From positions 4,824,001 to 4,888,000 of the forward strand of contig BNHL01000001.1 in the NCBI GenBank assembly GCA_015472025.1: a DNA stretch of 64,000 nt. Direction: 5' to 3'. A model generated the notes under the pieces. The model was given only the letters and a program-made list of their open reading frames with translations, was not told the DNA's origin and did no database searches. Both the position numbers and the translations under genes were made by a program. The stretch is from Cytophagales bacterium WSM2-2. Its GTDB lineage: Bacteria; Bacteroidota; Bacteroidia; Cytophagales; Cyclobacteriaceae. Shown here piece after piece: positions 26,067 through 34,350 of this stretch (within the stretch, counting starts at the first letter, position 1; each line of letters opens with the position of its first letter).

Positions 26067-26600
26067 ATGAAGGCTCTTCTCATCATTGATATGCAAAACG
26101 GATGTCTGCTGCCGTACACCAGGCGGCACGATACTCCGGGTGTTATTGGGCGAATCAACTCGCTCTCAGAAAAATTCAGACTTAAGAAATATCCTGTCAT
26201 TTTCATACAACATGATGGAACTGCCGAGAATGAACTATTCCCGCAGACGAATGACTGGGCTCTCGTAGCTGACCTGGTGAACCACCCTAGCGACATCCTT
26301 ATTAGTAAAACTGCCCAGGATTCATTTTACCAAACCTCTCTTCAACAAACATTATCCGGATTCGGAATCACCGAAATCTATATTACTGGGAGTGCAGCTG
26401 ATTTTTGTGTCGATACAACAATAAAATCAGCTTTGAGTAAGGACTATAAAATAACGGTCATTTCAGACTGCCATACCACAGAGGATAAAGCCAATTTGCC
26501 TGCCAAAACACTGATCGCCTATTATAACTGGATTTGGAGCGCGCTGGCACCAACAAAATACAAAGTCTCTGTCATCAAGGCCGCTGAATTTGAAGAATAA
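26067..26600 (+). CDS. Isochorismatase-like cysteine hydrolase
   Basis: 177 residues of the isochorismatase-like fold. The catalytic triad is visible: Asp8 in LLIIDMQNG, Lys81 in ISKTAQDSF, and the nucleophile Cys114 in GSAADFCVDTT. Length and motif spacing are those of nicotinamidase-like small hydrolases. True isochorismatases and nicotinamidases cannot be told apart here, and no zinc-site D-x-H pattern of PncA is clear, so the substrate is left open. The AraC-type regulator begins 39 bp downstream on the same strand and may control it or be co-transcribed. Confidence 0.88.
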   Translation: MKALLIIDMQNGCLLPYTRRHDTPGVIGRINSLSEKFRLKKYPVIFIQHDGTAENELFPQTNDWALVADLVNHPSDILISKTAQDSFYQTSLQQTLSGFGITEIYITGSAADFCVDTTIKSALSKDYKITVISDCHTTEDKANLPAKTLIAYYNWIWSALAPTKYKVSVIKAAEFEE

Positions 26601-26639
26601 TGAGAAGGGTAAATACTAACTTCAGTTCAGACATTTCGA

Positions 26640-27530
26640 ATGCGCATCGTCATGAGCAAAATTAACTCTACCCCCCTCTACTGTCTTGATACCTTCAGTA
26701 AGGCAAGAGAAAACAATCAATTTTATATTGAGGACCTTCAGATTCATTTGAAGAACCACGACTTCACAGAGAAACCACACAAACACGATTTCTATTTGCT
26801 GTTATATGTCGCCAAAGGCAAAGGCACACACAGCATCGATTTCAGAGAATACGCAGTTCACCCAGGTGACTTCTTCCTGATGACACCAGGTCAAGTCCAT
26901 TACTGGGACTTGCAGAAAGACACTCAGGGATACATTGTTTGTTTTGTGAAGGATTTTTTTGCCATGCGAAAAACTGAAGGCAAACTAACTGAATTTCCCT
27001 TTTTCTACTCTTTGAGTGGCGAGCCGGTGGTTCGATTAAAGGCAGAAGACTCCATCGACTTCATTTTGAAAGAAATGCTCCTGGAGTTTCAATCTGCTGA
27101 TGGCAACGCTACAGCTATCCTACGAAGCTACCTTGAGTTGTTACTTCTCAAAGCAAGTCGCAGGTACGGTATTAATACTACTGACTCACCAACCATCAGC
27201 ACGACACAACTCCGAAAACTGGAGCTCCTCATTGACAAACATTTTTACAATTTCAGGCAGCCAAGCAAATACGCAGACTTGATGAATATCTCTCCTGCCC
27301 ACCTGAATAAAGTGTGCAAAACTACCTTAGGAAAAACACTGAGTGATCTGATTGATGAGCGTGTAGTTCTGGAAGCAAAACGCCTTTTCACCTACACTGA
27401 TCTCACCGTGAGCCAGGTTTCGGCTAAGCTCAGTTTCTCGTCCTCATCCTATTTCATCCGTTTTTTTAAGACGCACGAGAACATCACCCCGGAACAATTC
27501 AGGGAAACACTAAATCGTGCTACACTATAA
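26640..27530 (+). CDS. AraC-family regulator with cupin sensory domain
   Basis: 296 residues from the ATG at 26640 (a second ATG at 26652 is possible). The N-terminal cupin is shown by KPHKHDFYLLLYVAKGKGTHSIDFREYAVHPGDFFLMTPGQVHYW, typical of AraC proteins sensing a small ligand. The C-terminal ~100 residues hold the two helix-turn-helix units: YADLMNISPAHLNKVCKTTLGKTLSDLIDERVVLEAKRLFTYTDLTVSQVSAKLSFSSSSYFIRFFKTHENITPEQF. It lies 39 bp after the isochorismatase-like gene on the same strand, a common pairing. Ligand unknown. Confidence 0.9.
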   Translation: MRIVMSKINSTPLYCLDTFSKARENNQFYIEDLQIHLKNHDFTEKPHKHDFYLLLYVAKGKGTHSIDFREYAVHPGDFFLMTPGQVHYWDLQKDTQGYIVCFVKDFFAMRKTEGKLTEFPFFYSLSGEPVVRLKAEDSIDFILKEMLLEFQSADGNATAILRSYLELLLLKASRRYGINTTDSPTISTTQLRKLELLIDKHFYNFRQPSKYADLMNISPAHLNKVCKTTLGKTLSDLIDERVVLEAKRLFTYTDLTVSQVSAKLSFSSSSYFIRFFKTHENITPEQFRETLNRATL

Positions 27531-27586
27531 CTGAATTGTGGCGCACTTCTCTTATTGGGGTTCGTTTACTTTGAAAAAAGGATAAT

Positions 27587-27967
27587 ATGAGCCATCAATC
27601 ATCAACTTTCTATAGCATGCTGACTGTAAAATGTCCGCAATGCCATATCGGAGACATGTTTCCATCCGGCACCCTTTACTCAGGGAAATTCATGCATATG
27701 AACCAGGCATGTTCTAATTGCGGACTTCGCTTTGAGCCAGAACCAGGTTACTATTTCGGTGCAATGTTTGTCAGCTATGCAATTAACACCATGTGGTTAG
27801 CAGCAGTGTGGCTTACATTATACTTCACCGTTGATACAATCACTACCACGATGATCATTGTCTCCCTCCTGCTTGTTGTAGTCGGACTGATGCCGCTGAC
27901 CTACCGATGGTCACGCGTATTGTGGATCAGCATTTTTGTGAGATACAAACCTAATCTCGCCAGATGA
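27587..27967 (+). CDS. DUF983 membrane protein
   Basis: 126 residues. The two zinc-ribbon-like CxxC pairs of DUF983 are present: CPQCHIGDMF near residue 16 and CSNCGLRFEPEPGYYFGAMFVSYAI near residue 42. Two membrane helices follow (YAINTMWLAAVWLTLYF and MIIVSLLLVVVGLMPLTY), then RWSRVLWISIFVRYKP. Function unknown; widespread in Bacteroidota and alphaproteobacteria. Convergent with the next gene, one base between the stops. Confidence 0.88.
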   Translation: MSHQSSTFYSMLTVKCPQCHIGDMFPSGTLYSGKFMHMNQACSNCGLRFEPEPGYYFGAMFVSYAINTMWLAAVWLTLYFTVDTITTTMIIVSLLLVVVGLMPLTYRWSRVLWISIFVRYKPNLAR

Positions 27968-27968
27968 G

Positions 27969-28457
27969 TCAGGACTTTTGTAACCGGAGTATTTTCCCAT
28001 AGCAGATCAGTAATAGTATTCCACCGAATAGCCCGAACGAGCAGTCGATCATTCGCCAGAACAATGGGATTCCTCTCACTTCTCCGGCGATCAATGCTAA
28101 CGGAAACACGGCAAGGCACGCGATGATGCCAAATTGAATCACCCAGATATTTCTGATTGGATCTCGTAACGGTCCGACAAACGCCAGGGCTATTATCAAG
28201 TGTGCAAAGGCTAGCCAATCAGTGCCATACGCCAGGAAAGGATATTTCGAGTCACTCTCCACGACACCGGCATAAACAACTGTCAGCCAATTCGCGAGGC
28301 TATTGTTCCAATGGTTCTCCTGAATTATGCGATATGCGAATTCCAACTGTGTTCTTATCGGAAAGGCAGTGACACCGCTAAGTATCAATCCAATAATGAA
28401 GAACAGAATCAATAAGCGGATTTGCCTTTCCCGGGCTCGTATTGTTAAAGTCGCCAT
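27969..28457 (-). CDS. Hypothetical four-helix membrane protein
   Basis: 162 residues with four clear membrane helices: LLILFFIIGLILSGVTAF, WLAFAHLIIALAFVGPL, IWVIQFGIIACLAVFPLALIAG and CSFGLFGGILLLICYG. Between helices 1 and 2 is a periplasmic loop of about 50 residues with FAYRIIQENHWNNSLANWL, YAGVVESDSKYPFLAYG. The family is unknown to me and no functional residue is evident. It runs against the DUF983 gene, nearly stop to stop. The 300-base region upstream shows no other gene. Confidence 0.65.
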   Translation of the reverse strand: MATLTIRARERQIRLLILFFIIGLILSGVTAFPIRTQLEFAYRIIQENHWNNSLANWLTVVYAGVVESDSKYPFLAYGTDWLAFAHLIIALAFVGPLRDPIRNIWVIQFGIIACLAVFPLALIAGEVRGIPLFWRMIDCSFGLFGGILLLICYGKILRLQKS

Positions 28458-28768
28458 TCTAATTAATTGTTTTAAAAGTACTTTTAAAATAAAAGCAAAA
28501 ACGACAAAATCAATAAAAAGGTTGGGTCGGCAACTCTTTTTTAGAGAATCTAATGACTTTGGATTTTAAAAGGTCTTGCGCATGCGGTCCTAGCATTAAG
28601 GCTTGACTACAGGTCGCTGGGCGGGAAATTGCGTCTGAGAAACTGTGAATCCTGTTGCAAATGCAGGTACTCTTGTTGCAGCCCAAGGTTTGCATAAAAA
28701 AACCGGGTAAAATTGTATGGCTTTTACCCGGTCTTCGGTCAGCAGGCTGAATTTGGTTAACCTAACAA
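28458..28768. other. Intergenic region, one terminator, otherwise empty
   Basis: About 310 bases. The only structured element is the hairpin at 28695-28732, described separately. The rest, including the AT-rich promoter side of the membrane-protein gene, shows nothing definite. Confidence 0.4.
28695..28732 (-). terminator. Intrinsic terminator of the DUF4242 gene
   Basis: ACCGGGTAAAA (28702-28712) pairs perfectly with TTTTACCCGGT (28722-28732), loop of 9. On the minus strand the stem is followed by a run of T (plus strand AAAAAAA ending at 28702). It is 37 bases past the stop of the leftward gene. Confidence 0.88.
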
Positions 28769-29407
28769 TTATTGTCCCTGGTTCACTTTATGGACTTCGT
28801 CTGGAATCAATCCGTGCGCTTCTTTGTGAGTCGCGATCATCGCGTTAGCATCAGGTGCTTCGGCCAGGCACATCACTACACCCAGTTTCTCATCAACCCA
28901 GTAGTTCACAAAATTAGTCTTGTATTTATTTTGCGTTGCCAGGTCCTTCTGATGAGCCTCAGCAACCGCTTGTGCGTTAACTTTTCCCGCACCAAGGCGG
29001 TGGACATCAAAGAAAAGTTTGTTGGCATCTTTGATCGATGCTTCCATACCTGGAAGCACTTTATTTACACGAGTTGGAATAAGTCCGTGAGCTTCCTTGT
29101 GCGCGTTTACAAACGTAGCGGAGTCTGGAGACTCTACCAGGCAATAAACTTTGCCCAGCGCCTCATCCACCCAGTACTTCTTGAACTCAACACCGTATTT
29201 GCCTTGCGTTGCAAGATCTTTTTGGTGTGCCCCTGCCACATCAGCTGTCTTCACTTTTCCGGGTTCAAGATCATGGACATCCATGAACAGGAATTTTTGA
29301 GCTGTGGGGTCAGCCGTGGTCTCCGCAACTGCAGGCTCGCTTTTTTTGGTACTGCATGACGCGAAGAATATTCCTATACCGACCAGAATAAAACTTGTCT
29401 TTCTCAT
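28769..29407 (-). CDS. Lipoprotein with two tandem DUF4242 (SCO4226-like) domains
   Basis: 212 residues from the ATG at 29407, which gives a lipoprotein signal (MRKTSFILVGIGIFFASCST). Two repeats of about 70 residues follow. Both read K-F/L-F-x-D-V-H-x-L-x-x-G-K-V, then A-H-Q-K-D-L-A-T-Q, a YWVDE-x-L-G-x-V strand, and HKEAHGLIP at the end. The repeat matches DUF4242, whose structural member SCO4226 is a nickel-responsive protein forming a ferredoxin-like fold; conserved histidines in each copy could bind metal. The gene is divergent from the LuxR-type regulator. Repeats are about 60% identical by eye, so a recent internal duplication is likely. Confidence 0.85.
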   Translation of the reverse strand: MRKTSFILVGIGIFFASCSTKKSEPAVAETTADPTAQKFLFMDVHDLEPGKVKTADVAGAHQKDLATQGKYGVEFKKYWVDEALGKVYCLVESPDSATFVNAHKEAHGLIPTRVNKVLPGMEASIKDANKLFFDVHRLGAGKVNAQAVAEAHQKDLATQNKYKTNFVNYWVDEKLGVVMCLAEAPDANAMIATHKEAHGLIPDEVHKVNQGQ

Positions 29408-29516
29408 GTTTATGTGTTTAAAAATTTCAACAAAAGACCACAAAAGGCCGAAGGCGGTCACCAGCGGTTTTCCCTATATTAAAAATGACGATTCCCTATT
29501 TTAAAGAACAGTGTGT

Positions 29517-32135
29517 ATGCATAGCGAGTTAGTTGAACGAAGTAATTACCTGGAACATCTCGAGTCTATCTATAAGAAAGTCGAAGAAGGTGTAGCTCAT
29601 ACGGCATTCCTCACCGGTGAGGCCGGTATAGGGAAAACCTCATTGGTGAATCACTTCCTTGACCGCGTGAAGCGGAACAGTGTCATCTATACCGGTGCTT
29701 GTGATGCGCTTTACACACCACGCCCCCTCGGTCCCGTTTATGATATCGCACCGCAGATTGGTCCGGACTTTCTTACTGTGCTCCGGAATGAAAACGACCG
29801 CGCATTGATCTTCGCCACGTTCATTCAGAAAATATCCAGTTCGACAAAACCTGTAGTACTCGTCTTTGAAGACATTCACTGGGCAGACGAAGCTACAATT
29901 GATCTGATCAAGTTCATGGCACGGAGGATAACCCGGCTCAAGTGCATGTTCATTCTTACTTATCGAGACAATGAACTGTCTTCGCAACATCCCTTCAAAA
30001 ATATTTTTGGTGATCTCCCTCCTGGCAGTTTTTCTAAAATCAAAATCAAACCGTTCTCGCCTGAGGCGGTGGACGAGTTGGCGAAAGCCCGAGGCCATGA
30101 GTCCGGGGAAAAAGTGTATTCTCTTACCGGGGGAAATCCGTTTTACGTAACGGAAATTCTGTCTGATTATTCGTCCGGAATTCCGGAGCGTGTGAAAGAC
30201 TCGGTGTTGGCCACTTACTTTAAAAAAGACGAACGCACACAACAACTGTGGCAGCTCCTCTCGATTCTCCCGACTCGTATCGATCTGAAATTGCTCAAGT
30301 ACATTGAACCAAATTACCCCAACACCATGGAGAAGTGCATCCACGGCGGGATTATTGTGGTCACCAAAGATTACATGGGGTTCAAGCACGAGCTCTTCCG
30401 CATTGCTATCGAAGAATCGCTTACCAATTACAAGCGGATGGAACTTCACAAACGTATTGTGAAAATAATGCTTGACAACCTGGGTGAGTACAAAAACCTT
30501 TCACGGCTCGTTCACCACGCCCGACTGGCCGATGATGAAAAGACAGTTGTGGCATATGCACCAAAGGCAGCACGCGAAGCTGCATCCGTGGGATCACACC
30601 TGGAAGCCTCCAAGCTTTACCTCACGGCCATCTGTCATGCAAAACCAGAAGATCCCGAATTGGTGACTCTTTATGAAAAACATGCATACGAGTGCTACCT
30701 CACAAGTCAGTTCGATATGGCCATCCATTCACAGGAACAGGCACTGGCTATCTGGCGTAATCGAAGGGTGCGACTAAAAGAAGGTGATGCCACTCGTTTC
30801 CTCTCCCGGCTATGGTGGTTCAAAGGTGATCATGAGAAATATATGTCGCTGGCCTTGGAGGCCATCACAATATTGGACAACGGGTTTCCTACCCGCGAAC
30901 GGGCACTGGCTTACAGCAATATGTCACAGTTATGCATGCTGGCCGATCGTTCGGAAGACGGTTTGCATTGGGGAAACAAAGCCATTGATCTTACCACCCG
31001 AATGGAAGACATGGAAATACTTTCACATGCGCTCAACAACATCGGTACGATCAAGATGAGATGCATCAACAGTCAGAAAGAAGGTGAAGAGCTTTTGAAC
31101 AAGAGCTTGCTGATGGCACATGAGCACGGGTATCATGAGCATGTAGCACGCGCCTACACAAACTTCGGTGCGAACTATGTCATCATCCGGAAGTACAAGA
31201 AAGCTGAAGAAGCTTTTGACCTAGGTTTGAAATATTGTGAGCTGCGTGATTTGACTTCGTGGATCAACTACATGTCCAGCTGGAAGAGCCGGATGTTATT
31301 GGAAACGGGCCGGTGGAAAGAAGCTGAGGTGCTTGCCGAACAGTTGCAATTACACACTAATCAACCCGAAGCAGGTATTGTCAGGGTTGGGGCGCTGATC
31401 TCGTTAGCGAAAATAAAAATAAGGCGAGGTGATTTTGCAGAAGCCAAGCCTATCCTGGCGGAAGCCAAGAAGATTGTCATGCCTACCCGGGAGCCTCAGC
31501 GAATTATAGCTGTACTGGCGACAGAACTGGAACTGCATTGGCTCACCAGGGAACCCTACTCGACCACAGACATTGAATTCGCTATCCGCGAATTGTTCCC
31601 CGACAAAAATGAATGCTGGCAATACAGTGAACTTACCTACTGGTTAAATAAAAATAAACTCAGCGGCTATGTCGATAACAATGTAAGATACATCGGCCCG
31701 CATGAGTTTGAAATGAAGAGCGACTATCTCCACGCTGCAGAAGCATGGAAAGAGCTGGGTTGTCCTTATGAACAGGCACTGGCACTTATGAATGGGAATG
31801 CAGAGAACCAAAAGCAAGCTTTGCTCCTCCTGGATGAACTCGGTGCCACTGCCGTTCGCGATATGTTACGCCTGCAATTGAAAACAAATGGCGTTAAAAA
31901 GATCCCGCGTGGGCCTCGCGAAAGTACGAGGATCAATCCGGCTTATCTCACACAACGGCAAGTACACGTCTTGCAACTTCTCGAAGACGGACTCCATAAC
32001 AGTGAAATCGCCGATAAACTTTTCATCTCACCAAAGACGGTTGATCATCACATTTCAGCCATACTTTCCAAACTTGAAGTGAATTCCAGAACAAAAGCGG
32101 TTCTGGAAGCGAAGAAGTTGGGTGTACTGAAATAA
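29517..32135 (+). CDS. Large ATP-dependent LuxR-type regulator (AAA + TPR-like + HTH)
   Basis: 872 residues from the ATG at 29517 (a GTG two codons earlier is also possible). The N-terminal ATPase has the Walker A LTGEAGIGKTSLVNHF and Walker B PVVLVFEDIHWAD, as in MalT/LAL regulators (STAND-type). The long middle region (about residues 300-780) is built of TPR-like helices, such as EHVARAYTNFGANYVIIRKYKKAEEAFDLGLKYCEL. The C-terminus is a GerE/LuxR helix-turn-helix: LTQRQVHVLQLLEDGLHNSEIADKLFISPKTVDHHISAILSKLEVNSRTKAV. It should sense a signal through the repeats and bind DNA near a target promoter. It is divergent from the DUF4242 lipoprotein gene, the obvious candidate target, and is followed 60 bp later by the sensor gene. 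Confidence 0.9.
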   Translation: MHSELVERSNYLEHLESIYKKVEEGVAHTAFLTGEAGIGKTSLVNHFLDRVKRNSVIYTGACDALYTPRPLGPVYDIAPQIGPDFLTVLRNENDRALIFATFIQKISSSTKPVVLVFEDIHWADEATIDLIKFMARRITRLKCMFILTYRDNELSSQHPFKNIFGDLPPGSFSKIKIKPFSPEAVDELAKARGHESGEKVYSLTGGNPFYVTEILSDYSSGIPERVKDSVLATYFKKDERTQQLWQLLSILPTRIDLKLLKYIEPNYPNTMEKCIHGGIIVVTKDYMGFKHELFRIAIEESLTNYKRMELHKRIVKIMLDNLGEYKNLSRLVHHARLADDEKTVVAYAPKAAREAASVGSHLEASKLYLTAICHAKPEDPELVTLYEKHAYECYLTSQFDMAIHSQEQALAIWRNRRVRLKEGDATRFLSRLWWFKGDHEKYMSLALEAITILDNGFPTRERALAYSNMSQLCMLADRSEDGLHWGNKAIDLTTRMEDMEILSHALNNIGTIKMRCINSQKEGEELLNKSLLMAHEHGYHEHVARAYTNFGANYVIIRKYKKAEEAFDLGLKYCELRDLTSWINYMSSWKSRMLLETGRWKEAEVLAEQLQLHTNQPEAGIVRVGALISLAKIKIRRGDFAEAKPILAEAKKIVMPTREPQRIIAVLATELELHWLTREPYSTTDIEFAIRELFPDKNECWQYSELTYWLNKNKLSGYVDNNVRYIGPHEFEMKSDYLHAAEAWKELGCPYEQALALMNGNAENQKQALLLLDELGATAVRDMLRLQLKTNGVKKIPRGPRESTRINPAYLTQRQVHVLQLLEDGLHNSEIADKLFISPKTVDHHISAILSKLEVNSRTKAVLEAKKLGVLK

Positions 32136-32195
32136 GAGGGCCGTACCTGCTTACTTTTCGCCACCCTATCGAAGAGAAATTACTATCTTTAAACG

Positions 32196-34103
32196 ATGGG
32201 AAGGTGGGCGTTATTTATTCTTTTCCTCACAGCATTTTCACTTCAGGGGCAGTCTCCCGTTGAAATCAACGATGCTACGGACCACCGGGACTTCATGCTT
32301 TCAGATCTCGTTTATTTCGTTGACTCTACCAATCACATCCCCTTTTATAAAGTTCTTTCCGAAGATTTTGATTCGTACTTCCGGCAGCATTCTTCTTATC
32401 AAAACTCAGACTTCAAAGAAAACGCATCGTATTGGGTAAAGCTGGTGTTGAAGTCTCCCGACCGGTCAGATAAATTCTGGCTCCTGGAATTTTACGATCA
32501 AACCATCGACAGTCTCATCGCGTATGTCCCTGACGAGAGTGGCTTGTATCGGAAAGTAGCACTAGGCGATCATCAGCGTTTCTCCTCACGTGTTTTTCTT
32601 CACAAAAATTTCGAGCTGCCCATCCAGCTTCAAAACAATGAAACGAAAGTTTACTATTTCAAAGTACGATCACACGAATTTGCTGACATACGTATAGCCC
32701 TGCGGTCCACCAGTTATTTTGTCTACTACGCCCTGAATGAATACTATCTCTACGGGATGTTCTACGGAATGATCCTCATCATCACGCTTTATAATTTCAT
32801 GGTGTTCCTTGCCATTCGCGAGATCAAATTCATTTATTACATCTGTTATATCCTGAGTGTTGCGCTCTACGCAATGAGCTATGATGGCATTGGTTTTCAG
32901 TATTTGTGGCCTTCCTATCCAAAGCTTAATGAGTGGGCCGTTGGCATCTCCCTTTACTCCGTAATCTTATGGTCACTGATTTTTACGAGAAGATTCCTTA
33001 GTGCGCGAGCCAATTCACCAAAACTTGACCGTTTGCTTCGCACGGTTATCATTATACGTACCATTTGGTTTATCATCAGTCTCACAGTATTTCCACGACT
33101 GCTCACCTACCGAATACTGGAAATCATTCCTTTATCGATCATTGCTTTTACGGCAATCACGGTCTGGAGAAACGGCTACCGTCCGGCACGTTTCTTTGTG
33201 ATTGCATATGGTGTTTTATTCTGCGGCTTTTTCCTTCGTACGCTCGTCTACTTCAACATCATTCCATTCACGATTATTACACACTACAGTTTGCACTTCA
33301 GCTTTGTATTCGAAATGCTCTTCCTGACAGTGGCATTAGGTGATCGGATTCGGATTTTGAAAGACAACCGCGACAGAGCACTGCAACGAATCATATCACA
33401 ACAGCGAACCAACATCGATCTTAAAGACAAAGTGAATCGCGAGCTGGAAGAAAAAGTTAAGGAGCGGACATTGGAGATCGACCTGAAAAACACTCAACTG
33501 GAAGAAAGTAATCAAAAACTCACCAAGCAGTCAAATGAGATTAACCAGATCAATTCCATGCTGGACCTTGATAACTGGAAGCTCAAGAACAAAGTAAAAG
33601 AAGTACTGGAAGAGCGCATGCACGAAACACGCATGGACTACGGTGAATTCGCAACGCTTTATCCGGATGAACTTGCTTGCTATCGTTTCCTTGAAAACTT
33701 GAAAGAGCAGCGGGGATTTGAATGTCCCAAATGCGCGAACATTAAACATTCGCCGGGGGCGCAAAAATTTTCACGAAGATGTACGCGTTGCGGGTACAAT
33801 GAATCCATCACAGCCAATACACTTTTCCACGGTGTGAAATTCCCGATTGTAAAAGCATTTTACCTGACTTACCTCACTGCCTCCGGTAAAAGCTCTATGA
33901 CCCTGGATTCGCTTTCGGAAAAACTAGAACTCAGGCTCGGCACCGTGTGGGCGTTCCGTCAGAAAGTAAATGACCGTGTCGATGATTTTAAGAGCAATAA
34001 AATCAATATCAATTCCTGGGAAGAAATCGTTCTGGATACCCCCAGCCGAAACAAGGTCAAAAAGACTAAAATTCAAGTGGATAGGCCCCCTGTTCAGAAG
34101 TAG
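32196..34103 (+). CDS. 7TMR-DISM membrane sensor fused to an IS1595-transposase-like zinc ribbon/HTH
   Basis: 635 residues. Residues 1-20 are a signal peptide; ~25-170 is the 7TMR-DISMED2 extracellular sensing domain (YFRQHSSYQNSDFKENASYWVKLVLK, KVYYFKVRSHEFADIRIAL). Seven membrane helices span ~180-385. A coiled coil covers ~395-480 (EEKVKERTLEIDLKNTQLEESNQKL). Then, where a kinase or HTH usually sits, comes EFATLYPDELACYRFLENLKEQRGFECPKCANI, a CxxC...CxxC zinc ribbon (C510, C513, C529, C532), then ANTLFHGVKFPIVKAFYLTYLTA and a helix-turn-helix around 571-595 (LSEKLELRLGTVWAFRQKVNDRV). This C-terminal part matches the Zn_Tnp_IS1595 N-terminal region of IS1595/ISXO2 transposases; the DDE domain is missing. 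Domesticated transposase output is inferred. Confidence 0.85.
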   Translation: MGRWALFILFLTAFSLQGQSPVEINDATDHRDFMLSDLVYFVDSTNHIPFYKVLSEDFDSYFRQHSSYQNSDFKENASYWVKLVLKSPDRSDKFWLLEFYDQTIDSLIAYVPDESGLYRKVALGDHQRFSSRVFLHKNFELPIQLQNNETKVYYFKVRSHEFADIRIALRSTSYFVYYALNEYYLYGMFYGMILIITLYNFMVFLAIREIKFIYYICYILSVALYAMSYDGIGFQYLWPSYPKLNEWAVGISLYSVILWSLIFTRRFLSARANSPKLDRLLRTVIIIRTIWFIISLTVFPRLLTYRILEIIPLSIIAFTAITVWRNGYRPARFFVIAYGVLFCGFFLRTLVYFNIIPFTIITHYSLHFSFVFEMLFLTVALGDRIRILKDNRDRALQRIISQQRTNIDLKDKVNRELEEKVKERTLEIDLKNTQLEESNQKLTKQSNEINQINSMLDLDNWKLKNKVKEVLEERMHETRMDYGEFATLYPDELACYRFLENLKEQRGFECPKCANIKHSPGAQKFSRRCTRCGYNESITANTLFHGVKFPIVKAFYLTYLTASGKSSMTLDSLSEKLELRLGTVWAFRQKVNDRVDDFKSNKININSWEEIVLDTPSRNKVKKTKIQVDRPPVQK

Positions 34104-34350
34104 CGTTTTTTAAGTGTAAATGGACATTTCGAATGAGCAAAAAATAGCTCCATTTCGTTTGAAATCGCTGTTTTTTTTGCGTTAAATAATCTGCCTTTGA
34201 TACCACCCAATAGGCAGAATTAATAGGCCTTTCCCCCGGAAAAGCTTTACAAGGAATTTGTTAGAATCTAACTTTCTCATAATAAACGATTGCGGAAAAT
34301 CTTTACTGCAATTGTTTGTTCGGTATAACTAACTGAAAATCAACTGGCTT

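Noticed and set aside
28772..29359. 195-codon plus-strand ORF opposite the DUF4242 gene
   Set aside because: The ORF simply mirrors the duplicated DUF4242 domains; the minus-strand frame has the lipoprotein signal, the repeats and the terminator.
29640..30449. 269-codon minus-strand ORF inside the LuxR-type regulator
   Set aside because: It is antisense to the intact AAA domain with its Walker motifs; the product is rich in Arg, His and Cys as expected of a reading shadow.
33660..34103. Independent IS1595 insertion in the sensor gene
   Set aside because: No stop or frameshift separates the sensor from the zinc-ribbon part, there is no DDE domain or visible inverted repeat, and the domain join follows an in-frame coiled coil, so a fused gene is the simpler reading.
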